This document shows positions 1 to 12,858 of a DNA stretch of 64,000 nt, in pieces. Both the position numbers and the translations under genes were made by a program. The notes beneath the pieces are model-generated. The model was not told the origin of the DNA. It did not search any database and saw nothing but the letters and a program-made list of their open reading frames with translations. Position 1 is the stretch's first letter; every line of letters starts with the position of its first letter. This stretch comes from Citrus sinensis (lineage: Eukaryota; Streptophyta; Magnoliopsida; Sapindales; Rutaceae), in assembly GCF_022201045.2 (NCBI RefSeq), contig NC_068556.1:3450001-3514000 (forward strand). The letters are read 5' to 3'.

Positions 1-276
1 GGAAGCTGCGGCCACCCTCTACGGCTGACGTGGCAATATCCCCCCCCCGTCTACTGTACATATTTATGAAACAATTTTCTTATTTTCCGTTCAGTTGATT
101 TTTCGTTTTTAGTTTTTCAATTTTACACCGAATTTCTCAATATCAAGTGGCAATAGTTAATGACTCGAGAGTAAAAGGGAACCCGGTGGCTGGAACTTCT
201 TGTTTGTTACAAATTAAAAATGTGCAGATATTTACGCATATATTTTAAAAACAACTGACACATGATACTAAAAATA

Positions 277-1742
277 GGAGCCGCCTATGTTGCAACAGTT
301 GCAACATACCACTACTTTTGTCATTTTGTAATTTAACCATTGGATCCAAGGGCAAGAATGGTAAAAGCAAATCCAACGGCAGGGTGTATTTATTTTGGTT
401 TTTTTCATTGCAATCCCTCTTATGTTTTGAAATGCCAGGAAAAAATATAATAATAATTATTTTATTTATTAGATTAGTTGTTAAATGATATGAATAAGGA
501 ATAAGTATGAAATTTAAGAGGACTTTTATTATTGATATTAGGCAATTACAATGCATGATTTAATACTCGTTTATTTATTCCACAAATTCATAAATATTTC
601 ATAATTTATTAATTATTACTATCATTTCTAGATCTACTCTCATTATTTAAATTTATTAATAATTATTTTTATATTAATTATTAATATATAAATATAATAT
701 AATATAATATATTTTTAATATTATAATTATCATAGTAAAAATAAAAATATAATTTAAATATATTTAATGTTTCAATTAAGACAAAAGTTAGCACACTGTA
801 GTGAATTATATAATTGGCTACAATCTAACTTTTAAAACTTCCAAACATTGGTAAGTAATAAATTAATGTGAATAATATTATAACAATATACAATATTATG
901 TTCTAAACACATTCTAATGGTGCGTTTATTAAATAAGAATTGAAATGAGCTAGAATTGTAATAAGGAATTTGAATTAAAATGAATTATTTACTTGAGCTA
1001 TAGGAATAGGAATCGGAATGAACAACATTCTCATTTATGTGTTTACTTTATTTTATAATTGGAATAGACTATTATAAGTTATTAAAATGCCATTTGTTAA
1101 TTGTGTCCCTAATATTATTTGTATATATTATAATTAAACAATAATAATAATAAAACTAAAAATAATAATTATGACAATAATGTTAATTAAAACAAAAAAT
1201 TAAAAAAATTTAACAATAACAATAATAACAACAAAATTAACTGAAATAATAATATTAATAATGATAATAATAAAAATTATTAATAAGTTTTAATAATAAT
1301 AGTAATAACAACAATAATTAATAATAATTAAAATAATAAAGTTAATATATTTTAATAAAAATAATTTTAATAATAACAAGATAAATATTAATATTAATGA
1401 ATTAATTACAGTATAATAACAATTAAAATAATAAAAGAAATAAATTTTAATAATAATAATGAAAGTAATAATCATAAATAAAAATAATTAAAATAAATAA
1501 AAACAATAAAATTTAATAGAAATAATCTTATATAATAATAATGATATTAATAATAATAATAATAATAATAAATTAAAATTCTTTTCAAATGTCATTTTAT
1601 TCCAAAAATGGACTTATATGTAAAAGTTTGTTACGTTTAGTGGCTATTAAATTTTGCAGAAAATATAAGGTAGTGTAGTGTAATCAAACACAAAATGACA
1701 AAAGTTGTTGTATGTTGCAACTGTTGCAACATAGGCGGACCC
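277..1742. mobile_element. Inverted-repeat DNA transposon, non-autonomous (MULE/hAT type)
   Basis: The two ends are inverted repeats of about 50 bp, each containing the palindromic core TGTTGCAACAGTTGCAACA and then a stretch ending in TTTTGTCATTTTG. The outer bases are GGAGCCGCC on the left and, inverted, GGGTCCGCC on the right. The 9-mer CTAAAAATA flanks both ends (268-276 and 1743-1751), which reads as a target-site duplication. Nine bases favour a Mutator-like element; an 8-base reading would suit hAT. The interior is AT-rich with long (AAT)n runs and has no transposase. Around 920-1130 there is text resembling a second, nested element starting GGTGCGTTTATTAAA. Confidence 0.75.
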
Positions 1743-1935
1743 CTAAAAATAATAAAGAGTCCTGATGGTGATACAACGGTGATAAAAATATTCATAAAAC
1801 CGTAAGGTGTTATAATTTTAATTGAAAATAATACTAATTTTTTACTTATCATTATAACACCATCTAATTTTATAATTATCTTATAGTTTGGTTCAAATAT
1901 AAATATTCTTTTAATTAACTCTTAACCCTGTTAAT

Positions 1936-2634
1936 TATGGGTGGGTATGGGTTGGGTTGGATAGTGTTTGTGAAAACCTAACTCACCCCATTATTAAATG
2001 GTTGAAATAAAAACAATTCAATCCAATTAAATAAACATATTTAACTCAATCCAACCTAACCCTTAAATTATCGGGGTGGGTTGATTGGATTGAAAATTTG
2101 AAGATTGAATCAAAATTAAAAATTAAATAAATAATAAGACATGAAACTTGTAATAAAACTTATTAAAATTCAATATAAATATATTATAGCATGAAAATTC
2201 TATTCATTGTCTAGTATTCGAAAAAAAAAAAATAAAGGATATAAAATGAATAAATCAGAGAAATACCTTAGTTGACTGAGAATTGAGATTTAAAAGAGTA
2301 ATTTTAGTTTTGATATTAGAGTTTATAGTAAATGTAAGAACAAAATAGTCTCTTTTATAAAAGAATAAAAAGAGGATAAAAACTAGATTAGCCGTTCAGA
2401 TTTTTAAGATTTTTCAAATTGAGAATTATATTATTATTATTATTATTATTTATGTGGGTTGGGTTGGGTTAAATGGGGTTTATCATAATTAACCCAACCA
2501 GACCCAACTGTTAATTGGGTTCGAAAAAATTGACCCAATTAATCCATAATAACCTACTCATCCCGTCAAAATTAAATTAGGTTGGATTAGGTTAGATTGG
2601 ATCCATTGGATTGGATTGAGTTTGGCCACCCTTA
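1936..2634. mobile_element. hAT-like non-autonomous element
   Basis: The left end reads TATGGGTGGGTATGGG and the right end, inverted, reads TAAGGGTGGCCAAACTC. Near both ends are many GGGTTGGGTTGGAT-type motifs in opposite orientation. The flanking 8-mers CTGTTAAT (1928-1935) and CTGTTAAC (2635-2642) match at 7 of 8 positions, as expected for a hAT target-site duplication. No coding capacity is seen. An (ATT)n microsatellite lies at about 2430-2450. Confidence 0.6.
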
Positions 2635-2642
2635 CTGTTAAC

Positions 2643-5600
2643 ATTGCTATATTGAACTCAATCAATAAAATCAAGAGATGCAGTTCAAAGGTTTTATATG
2701 ATCACATAATTAATTAAATTGTTAATTTTAAAAAATTACTCACGTTATTTCAAAGATTGAAACTATATATGTACGTATATATATATGCGTATGTGTAAGG
2801 GCGGATTTACTATAGGAGACTGGAAAAAAAATTTCCTTTAATAATTAATCTAGTTTGTCTAAAATTCTCAATAATTAATCAGCCGGTTCTCTGTATATTA
2901 TTTTTCCTGAAGATTAATTAATTTCCATAAGCTTGACAAATTTACATATATACATATATACATATATACATATATGTATATGTGTGTGTATGTTATATGC
3001 ACACATATATAGCTATATTTGAAATAATGTGTGTAGCTCCTAGTTGATAGTTAAGTCAAAGATCGGCCATAATTAAAGATATAGACCAAAACATTATTAA
3101 TAGGAACGATTGCCATAGCGGCTGACTATATTTGACTTTCATTTAAAAGGCTATTCTATTATCGATTATACTGAGGGTGCTCCAAATCCTTCATGCCAAA
3201 AAATGTCAGAGTTGTCACTCGGCTTTTCACTCACAAAATATCGAGCATCCGTCTTTTAATTGTAAAGACACTCTTTTAACACTTAAAGAGTTAACATTTA
3301 ATTAATAAAAGATTGTCAATAAGTCAATGCTCCATCAGAGAGAGATTTTTTTTCATCTGTCGATGGGAGAATGTTCAGCCCCATCTAGTTGCCCGAGTAG
3401 GCACGCCTTTTCTTTTACGTCTCTAACCTTTATGCAATGTCCTGTTCTGGAGTATACAACTTTTTTTCTTTTTCCTTAATTTCATGCACGTCCCAAGTTT
3501 TATCGCTTTTTTTTTATTATTTAAAAGATACTGGACACGTGGCACAATAGAACTTTGACTACACAAAACTGAGCACCTACAATTCATAATGCTGTGATAT
3601 TGATCAAACCCATGATTGAATTTGAATCTCACCCCAGATCAATTGATCTTGTAACAACAAACTCGAGAGGGTCAATCATTCGTCCCCGCGAAGCTCATTC
3701 TCCTCAACCAAAATGAAACGGAGCTCGTATTCCTTTTTGGTTGGGGACTTGGGGTTAACAAGCCCAAAAAATCAAGATTGGTCTGTAGATTAATGGGCCG
3801 GGCTACTCGAAGAGGGGTTATCATTTACAGAAGCAGCGAAGCAGCGACGTCTTTCGGTCGATGGCAAGTGCCCGTGGGGTCCGTGGGGACTGAGGGGTTG
3901 CTATTGCTAGGCTAAGTGCCATGGAACAAAGGTTTCAGTGCTTGGAGATATATGAAATGAAAGATAGATGATGCATCCATATTCTCTTTCATTTTTCACT
4001 AAAGAAGATGCGGATTCCGATTCTTCGCACTGCAAAATATGACAAGCCCAAAAGAGAATGAATTTTCGTTAAGTGTCATTGCAATACTGTATAATTATAT
4101 TCTACACGTAACTCTCACACAAACAACGCTCGTAGCCATCAGCTGATGTGAAATAAAATTGGACTTCCTATTAACTTATTTATTATCTCCAAAGACGAAC
4201 GAATTAGGAGGAATCCTAAGAAATGTACCCCCTAAAGTGTCCCCATCACGTCTTTAAATCTTTTTCCCCCCCTTTCCGTTCTTACTTTATGTTGTTCGTC
4301 CTTAAGTTCACTCAGACATTATCTTATTCGGGGGCAAATTATTATACAGGTACATTACGTAGTAGGCTAGTAGCCTTGCCATAAAGTTCTTTCATGCCCC
4401 ATCACGAGTGTTCTTTATAATTATCAAACCAATCATCATTATATATAAATACCCAAGTAACCACATCATCTCAAACACGGCTCATCTTGTAAAAGAGCCA
4501 GGGCCTCGAACATTCTAAAGCATCAAAAGAAAAGCTCGCTCGTTTGATAAATGCTTTCCTTTCTTTTTGGTTTTTATTGACTCTAGAATTGTCTCATTAC
4601 GCTCGAAATTAAAAGATTGTATCAAATGATAGTCTAGTTGATAGACTTTTATTATTATTATTATTTTATCGGTATTGTAAAAGTTCAAGATTTTTATTCT
4701 AAAAGAATGTAATATTTCGAGGGATTTAGATTCAATTCTTATTTGATTTTTTTTGTTAACTTTTTTTTAATAAAATACCACTAGTTATTAGTGTTTAAGA
4801 ATATGAAATTAATTAAATTTGAATAATATATTATTATACTTACACGTATAGTGAAGTTGAGAATAAATCAACTCAACACCAGACGTTTAATTCTAATATT
4901 TAAATACATTTAATATATAATTACATGAATAAAAGCGACAAAGTGAGGTGCATGATAGCTTAATAATAATATTAGGGCGATGAAAATTTAATGTTGTCGC
5001 AAGTGAAATAACCTAAATTCTCTCATATAAAAAAAAATCGTCTTTTTCTTTTACATAGATGCTTGATTGACTTATGAAATATATGTAGTTTTTTTAAAAA
5101 ATGATTGTTAAATATTTAAGTTATGCTAAAATTTTATGTGTTTAAACTCTAATGCACCATTATTCTAACTCTAGTATATAAAATCAGTAGGAGCACTCTA
5201 CGTTACATTTAACAAACTATATCGTTCCCTACCTTGCAAGCACCTATTATTTAAATATTTGTTAAGAAACATTACATGGGTGTAAAACAAGTTTAATTAC
5301 AAATATATTTATATATATTCTTTTCAACTACAAAACAATGCAAGCATGAAAATTAATTAAACGAATAATTTTTTTGTCAATTAATTTCCGTATATTTCCA
5401 AGAATAAAAAACACGTCAAAATGATTTTGTTTAATGATGTACGTAGTTAGAATGATATATATTATATTATTATTATTATTATCTGGACAATTTTCGCATT
5501 CTGGCGCCCGTTTTAACCTCCATAAGACCACAAGAAATTTTACGAACATCGATAAATATTTAAGTGAGGAATATTAAAAATAAAAGTAGAAAAAACAGAG

Positions 5601-5790
5601 TAATTAAACGAAAAAAAATCAAGGAGAAATTTCCTTTTCTCTCATCAGCATCTCTCTCTAGAATCCATTTCCCTCCACAGATCTCCAAATTCTCACTCTG
5701 CAAACCCTGATATTCTCTCACTGCATTTGCAAAAATCAACGAAATCGTAATCACCGTTCATCGGTCAGAGCTGCGATCGAATCTGGACCG
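2643..5790. other. Gene-free AT-rich interval
   Basis: I see no supportable gene in these 3.1 kb. There are AT/TG microsatellites at about 2765-2800 and 2943-3010. An isolated TATA-like stretch (TATATAAATACCC, about 4441-4453) has no obvious coding exon after it. (ATT)n runs occur near 4648-4665 and 5462-5482. The last 250 bp are the proximal promoter and 5' UTR of the kinase gene that follows. Confidence 0.6.
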
Positions 5791-5794
5791 ACCG

Positions 5795-5818
5795 ATGAGG
5801 ATTCTAGAAGCTTCATGA
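5795..5818 (+). promoter_or_regulatory. Upstream ORF in the kinase 5' leader
   Basis: A seven-codon uORF (MRILEAS, stop TGA) starts 58 bases before the main ATG. Its stop overlaps a second upstream ATG (5815) in the ATGA arrangement, and that second frame overlaps the start of the main coding region in another frame. Scanning ribosomes would meet both before the kinase start, so some translational control is plausible. This assumes the transcript begins upstream of 5795, which I cannot show. Confidence 0.4.
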
Positions 5819-5852
5819 ACCTTCTCATTCATGGACGAACATCATCTATACG

Positions 5853-8800
5853 ATGCGTGAACTGCGTAGCAGCAGAGCTCGCAGAAACCGGGCCGCCGTC
5901 AATCCGAACCGGAGTCCACAACCCGACAATAATAATAATAATAATAATAATAACAACAACAAAAGGCTGACTGTTCGAAGTCGGCAACAGAGGAGAAAGA
6001 AAGGTAATATCACGATCGTTGACGCTGCCGACGACAATAATAATATTGTGAACGTTGAGGAAGCAACGACGTCGTTTAAGGAAAAGCAAGACATTAGATT
6101 TTTGAGAGAAGAGGTTGCGGTGAAAAAGATGGATGAGTACGATAGCGGTGGCCGTAGTGCCGATAAAGGTGCCGGAGCCGAGGATGAAGGAAGCACAGCT
6201 CCTCTTCCTGAGAAGGTTAATTTTTCCTTTTTCCTTTCTTTTGAACCATTTTCATTTTTTTTTTCAAGGAAAATGCCAAAAAAAGGGGAAAGAAAAAGGG
6301 AATTAAAAAATTGGGTAAATGTTCAGTGTTATTTAATCTTCAATTTTTTTGTGAGCTGAGAGCTGAACTTAGGAAAAGGAAAGAAAATTTTGAATTTTGA
6401 ATTAAAGGTTCCTTTTGAGGGTTTATTTGGTTTGGCATTAGAGGGAATGTAGGAGATGAATATTGAAGTTTTATCTTTTCAGTTTTCCTAGAGCTGTCTT
6501 TGAAATTGTAGCTGTAGTTGTAATTTGTTTTTTGACTGCTAGCATTATACATCTTTTTACACTTTATCACTTGTCTAAAATTGTGTTATGGATTATTTAT
6601 GGTATTTCTTTTCTCTATCTATCTTCTTAATTGTTGTCGTGAATAATGTCTTCAGTTGGCAGGTTACTGATTTCACCTGTAAAGATGCGAAATGTTGTTA
6701 CTGAATTCTAAATACATTTATTCCTTTATTTCATGATAACAGGTCCAAGTTGGTGGTTCCCCAGTGTACAGAATAGATAGGAAACTGGGAAAAGGTGGAT
6801 TTGGACAAGTCTATGTTGGTCGACGAATTGGTCCGACAAATACCAATGAGAGAACTGGCCCAGGAGCTGTAGAGGTGTGGGAATGTTACCAAAATTTCTT
6901 TCTATGTTGTTTATTATTGCACCTCACTTGTGTTTCTCTGTGTATTTTAGGTAGCTTTAAAGTTTGAACATAGAAGTAGCAAAGGTTGTAATTATGGACC
7001 GCCTTATGAGTGGCAAGTTTACAAGTGAGGCTTCTGTCTGATCTTATCGTTTGTTTGTTTTTCGCTCTTTCTTTAGTTTTGTTCATTTATTATATTTTTG
7101 TATGTTAATATAAAAATTGAGAAGTCATGTTGTATGTGAGGTTTAACTTTTACTTTCTCTGCTGTCTGCACAGTGCGCTTGGCGGCAGTCATGGTGTACC
7201 ACGGGTTCACTTCAAGGGCCGACAAGGTGACTACTATGTCATGGTATGTGTTTGTGTTATCGCACTTTCTGTTTGTTATGACCAAGAGGTTGTAGCTTCT
7301 AATCTTATGGTTTTTGAAATGGTTAGAATGATTATTCAATTCTGCATGCAGGTCATGGATATGCTTGGTCCCAGTTTATGGGATGTTTGGAATAATAATT
7401 CACACACGTAAGTTCTTATGGAAACTGATAGCTAGATGATATCCATCCTATAGCTGTTATTGACTTGACCACTTTATCTCCATCGAGTGTTTACTTTTGC
7501 TTTTCCAACTCAGGATGTCAATTGAAATGGTTGCATGCATTGCCATTGAAGCAATCTCTATATTGGAGAAGATGCACTCGAGAGGGTGATATTTCTTACT
7601 ATCATGTCTCCTTATAATCATTATAATTTCTTTTTCAAAATCATTAACGATGGTTCTTTCTTGTTTATCTTTTATTATTGCCATGTATATGGTACCATAA
7701 CGTTGCTGCTTTATTTTGGCAGATATGTGCACGGGGATGTGAAACCTGAGAACTTTTTGCTTGGTCCCCCTGAAACTCCTGATGAGAAAAAGCTTTTTCT
7801 TGTTGACCTTGGGTTAGGTAATTTATATAACACTTTTATCTTCTCAATCTAGCAATAGAGTTTCTCTAATGAGTCATCATTTTTGCTGTCTTTGTGATAA
7901 TACAGCAACCAGGTGGCGAGATAGTTCAACTGGTCAACATGTCGAATATGATCAACGTCCAGATGTTTTCAGGTTGAATTAAATTGTTTTTACTATTAGG
8001 TGATACGTTCATTTACTTACAGCTTTTACTTCTGAAATATTATTTTATTGATTCTGATTCATTGGTTCATGAACTACAGGGGAACAGTGCGGTACGCTAG
8101 TGTGCATGCTCATCTTGGTAGAACTGGTAGCAGGAGAGATGACCTTGAGTCTCTTGCTTATACACTCATTTTTCTTCTTCGTGGTCGGCTTCCTTGGCAA
8201 GGATATCAGGTGCGCAGTTTTTCTAATGTTTGGTGTTGTATTTGTCATTGGTTTGTCCATTATTCTAATTTAGTGGTTTGCTTAGGGAGAAAATAAAGGA
8301 TTCCTTGTTTGCAAGAAGAAGATGGCCACTTCCCCAGAAACTTTGTGTTGCTTTTGTCCCCAGCCTTTTCGACTGTTTGTTGAGTATGTGGTTAATTTGA
8401 AGTTTGATGAGGAACCCAATTATGCAAAATACATCTCTCTTTTTGATGGGATTGTTGGCCCAAACCCAGATATTAGGCCAATTAACACTGATGGTGCACA
8501 GAAGGTACTTTTCATGTTCTTGCATCTATGTTTTCTGGCATAAGGGCTGTTGGGTCAGGAACTTTTCAGATTTCCGATTAGATTTTTCATTTGACATGTA
8601 TACTTTCTGTTGGTGAAGCTTATATATCAAGTAGGACATAAGAGAGGACGATTGACAATGGAGGAGGAAGAAGATGAGCAACCAAAGAAAAAGGTTCGAA
8701 TGGGAATGCCAGCAACTCAGTGGATCAGTGTCTATAATGCCCGTCGGCCTATGAAGCAGAGGTATTTACTTGGAAATTGCTTTCAGCACTCTTCAATTTA

Positions 8801-10013
8801 ATGATGGAAGGATAATAAGTTAATGATGGAATGTTAATTAGTTAACCTGTTACCCTTCTTTGTAGATATCATTATAATGTGGCTGATGCGAGACTTTCCC
8901 AACATATTGAGAAAGGAAACGAAGATGGATTATTTATCAGTAGCGTAGCTTCATGTTCAAACCTGTGGGCTCTAATTATGGATGCAGGCACTGGTTTCTC
9001 AGCTCAAGTCTATGAACTTTCGCCTTACTTTCTTCATAAGGTTGTTACATTTCCATTTTGAAGTCGGTTATTATAAATCTGAAGTAGGGCAAGTAGCATC
9101 ATTTATTTCACTAGGTGATGAGGATGTATTTTCTTGCATGTAGGGTTTCTTTTATTTTTAATTCAACAAATTAACCTTGCAAATTCTGGTCTTATTTTGA
9201 AGGAATGGATTATGGAACAGTGGGAGAAAAACTACTACATTAGTGCAATAGCAGGAGCGAATAATGGTAGCTCATTAGTTGTAATGTCTAAAGGTTAGTT
9301 GGTATATCTGCAAAGCAGCTATGGTATAACATTTTTTAATACCCAGGTTGCTTAGATTTTTATTGTTTTATTTGAATAGGTACACAGTATTTGCAGCAAT
9401 CCTATAAAGTCAGTGATTCATTTCCCTTTAAGTGGATCAATAAAAAATGGAGGGAGGGTTTTTATGTAACTGCTATGGCCACTGCTGGAAGTAGATGGGC
9501 AATTGTTATGTCTCGTGGTGCAGGATTTTCTGATCAGGTATATGTTGGGATTTGTGAATATCTGTGGAAGCAGGAATCTTTTTGGTGTCTAAGAAAATAT
9601 CTCTGTTATAAAATAATTTTTCCACTGCAGGTTGTGGAACTGGATTTTCTGTATCCTAGTGAAGGTATTCACCGGAGATGGGATAGTGGCTATCGTATCA
9701 CATCAACTGCGGCTACCTGGGACCAGGCTGCTTTTGTTCTCAGTGTTCCTAGAAGAAAACCGGCTGATGAAACTCAAGAGACTCTCCGAACTTCTGCTTT
9801 TCCTAGCACTCATGTCAAGGTGGATTGTGAGATATTCTTATCATGTTCATTTTAAACTACTTTATTTCTATTTGTTTTTCCTTTAGCCATAGTTTATTCC
9901 TATGAGAGTAAGTAGTCACTTGGTGCTGCCTTTCTTTATATTTTATCTTGCAGGAGAAATGGGCAAAGAATCTTTATATCGCATCTGTTTGCTATGGTCG
10001 AACTGTCTCATGA
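5853..10013 (+). CDS. MUT9-like / PPK casein kinase 1 family protein kinase
   Basis: This is a nuclear Ser/Thr kinase of the plant MLK (PPK, photoregulatory protein kinase) group. Known members phosphorylate histone H3 and photoreceptor and clock partners. I read 16 exons: 5853-6215, 6743-6874, 6951-7024, 7174-7243, 7352-7407, 7514-7585, 7723-7817, 7906-7972, 8080-8209, 8286-8504, 8619-8761, 8866-9040, 9203-9293, 9380-9537, 9631-9819 and 9954-10013. They sum to 2094 bp (697 aa) without a break. Residues 1-121 are basic and low-complexity, with a poly-Asn run encoded by (AAT)n. The kinase domain has the glycine loop [12 protein letters not shown], the catalytic loop [11 protein letters not shown] and the metal motif DLGLA (DLG replaces DFG, as in CK1). 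A basic KPKKKVR-like stretch (read QPKKKVRMG) follows it. The C-terminal half has the family's repeated W-I-x-V/A-x-A...W modules and ends GRTVS. The start is the first ATG in frame with the conserved MRELRS N-terminus. Confidence 0.93.
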
Positions 10014-12276
10014 ATTCAAAGTTTTGTTGGAATGCCACTTGATTTATTTTGATCTTGCACTTCTACAACTGCAAACAGTCTTCACCATTTACTTCACCTG
10101 CTTGTGAAGCTGAGTTCCTCTTTAGCTGAGTTGACCAATCATGGCATTTGGGAGTTGATGTATGCAAAACTCTACTTTACTGTTGCTATTATGTAGCATC
10201 TGCTACAAACACCTGTGCACTGTCTTTCAATTGTGATGAAATCGATATGAACTAGTATTAGATATCTCATAGCCACTGGGATGGTTAACTGTTACCTATT
10301 GTTACAGCGCTTGTATAGTTTTGAAAAATAATCTCTAGGTTGAAGGCATGTGCACAGGTCATGTTTTATCATGAATGGTATTTTGGGAACCTGGAAAATG
10401 GGTTGCAATGTAGAGACTGTCCAGCCAGTCAGTCTGTAGTTATTTTTCTCACCCTGTTATGGACTTGATTCTGTTATGTCTCAATTTGACCTGAAAGAAA
10501 TAGAGAGAGTGTTATCTATTTTGTTTACTCTCTAGTGGTTTTGTAAGCTTATTGTTATCAATTTTTATGCTATAAATTTATGCACATACTTGCCCCATCC
10601 CAAGTTTATATGAATATTGAAAAGCTCTTGTTCCATTTGCTCAAGCATGCTGATTTCCAACCTCCGAAACCTCCATCTCTTCTAGTGCAGACATATTCAA
10701 CTACCATTTTTTTTTTCTATACATTATTCCCTACAAGATACTATGTGACCTGAGTGGCTCTGGTAACACTGATTTTCCGACTTACAAGCTGATGGTGATT
10801 GCTTATTCAGAGAATTATGAATCTCTCAGGATAAGCCTTTTCATGGATAAAATTTATAATTTTAGATATGTATTGGGTCATTGATCAATTCACGCACTGG
10901 CTTTCGTGGAGTAACCATGTGCAAATTATTTTCTCAGGCTAGTCATTGATGTATTAAATTCTATGTTAGATTCAAATATTGGTACTTTTTGTCTTGACCA
11001 CACTCTAATTGCTGCTGTCCTTTGTTTAGACTAATGTTTAGCCAGGTATAATGCATGTTGCTTCTGTCTAACTCTGTAAGTTTATCTGCACAATGAGGCT
11101 CGACTATTTTTACCTACTAGTGTTTCTGTGTATAATTAAGTATCAGCTGCTAATTTTGGTCAAGATCTTGGGAGCAGAAACACAGTAGGCAAGCCTATTT
11201 AGATACCTATGTAGGAAGTGTACCAAGAAAGCAAGCAGTTGTCAGCATGGTAAGTCGTGGCATCATTTTGTTTGTTAAGTTTAATAAGGCTTGACTATGT
11301 TAATCTTCTTTTAGTCTTTGTGTTTATTATCATGTAAGGGTTACTAATTTTGGTCAAGATCTTGGACAGCTGAAGCACAGTTGTCAAGGCTTTCATTCCA
11401 GCATAAGATTTCTGGTAACACGAAGCCAAGTAATTGTGAACTCGGTAAGTCTTGGGAATGTTGTTGGGTTACTGGAACTACTATCTGTCTGCGTGAATTC
11501 TTGCCTTATCTCATGCTCGCATTGTGGCCAGTTTTATTTATAAATTATCATTGATATTACATTTATGTACTCAGTGGAAGCTGTAATCTTTTTGTTGGCC
11601 ACTATACCAAGCAATGGTTACTTCTGTGTATTCAGCTGGTAAGACTCTGGGCCTTTATTTCTGCAAAAGCTTCATCAGTGTTGTTGAATCTCTGTGGCTG
11701 TGTTTTTTCAATATTATCACTGAACTTAAGGTTTAATAATTTTGAGACTATGTCCCTGAACTTCCGTACATCCATGGATTAGGTGAGTATGGTGAAGTTA
11801 TTAACCAAACATCTCCTTGTTCTTTCATTTCCTTGGTGCCTAAATATTGTCAAGTTTGACACAGCTAATTATTTATGTTCACAAGCTAAAGCAGGTTGGG
11901 TCATTGTATTATTGCATGACTGATCTGTTTTTCATTTCATTCATACAGGGTGATACTAAAATTTACTGCTCTCATTTTCCCCCAAGTTGTCAATGAAGTG
12001 GCAACTTCATTATGCTCAGGACACCCCCCCACCCAGAGCCGAAGTACTGACTGGACGTTGCTCATGATATTTTTGTGTTTCATAGAATGGACAGGATTCT
12101 TTATAGTTTTGGAACTGGTGAATTTGTAGACTTCTCGTGGTTTACTCGAAGAACTTTTAACTAACATTGAACTCGACAAACAAATGCATCTCTGTCTATG
12201 CTTATACCCCTCTTCAATAGTGTTCGCTGCAACGCCTCTATATTTCTCCTATATTAGATGGGTTTAGGATTATTAT
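10014..12276 (+). other. 3' flank of the kinase gene with exon-like repeats
   Basis: The first few hundred bases are probably the kinase 3' UTR. Further on, two related blocks (about 11150-11270 and 11343-11460) share a TAATTTTGGTCAAGATCTTGG core and a following GCACAG/ACACAG motif. Each is followed by a donor-like GTAAGTC. A third donor-like GTAAGACTC occurs near 11639. No long reading frame is present. The blocks could belong to 3'-UTR introns or to a non-coding transcript. Confidence 0.35.
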
Positions 12277-12559
12277 GGGTGCGTTTGGGATCAAGGTTGA
12301 GCAGTTGTAACTTAAAAGTTACAGCATTAAAGTGTTTGGTAAATACTAGCTATTGCAGTTTGGAAGTTATGTTGATATGATTTTTCACTTGTATAATAGA
12401 AAATTTATTACATTTTTAATAATTTAATCAAAATTATTATTTAAAATTTACATTTATTATATATTACTAATTTTTGTTTTATAGTTGCAGTTTTTTTTCC
12501 ACAGTAGGTGTAACTTAAAAGTTACAGCACCTCAATTCTAAACAATTCTAAGCGTACCC
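12277..12559. mobile_element. Tourist-like MITE
   Basis: The ends GGGTGCGTTTGGG and, inverted, GGGTACGCTTAG are followed on both sides by the palindromic block TGTAACTTAAAAGTTACAGC. This makes a fold-back element of about 283 bp with an AT-rich centre. The 3-mer TAT flanks both ends and may be the target duplication, though PIF/Harbinger elements normally duplicate TWA. Confidence 0.6.
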
Positions 12560-12858
12560 TATGTCTTGAGTTTGGCTTGCATTTGCTGTTAAAACACGGT
12601 TTGACAAAATATGCTCACTAGTCAGTTGCTAACAATATTTTCAAGTTCTAAGGTGCACCGTTTGATCTGATGGCATTGACTTAAGCGAGAAATCGAAAGG
12701 TTTGCCTCTTGTGCTTTCGTTCATACATTAACATGGAGAGAAGATTGGCAGGTTGTTTTTTGATGGATATGGACTTTCGTGGGATACAATGCTCAAGCCT
12801 TCTGTTCCTGTTTTGATCATTTTAGTTTATTTGGCAACCATAATGTACTATAAAAAAA

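Noticed and set aside
245..1852. Open frames at 245-556, 1290-1475 and 1637-1852
   Set aside because: They lie in or across the inverted-repeat transposon, are built from (AAT)n and terminal-repeat sequence, and read as low-complexity.
4441..4560. TATA box suggesting a hidden gene at 4.5 kb
   Set aside because: No exon, splice signal or protein similarity follows within 1 kb; kept only as a note.
5829..6196. Antisense frames over the kinase first exon (86 and 116 codons)
   Set aside because: They are shadows of the coding exon and its (AAT)n run; the plus-strand frame has clear family similarity.
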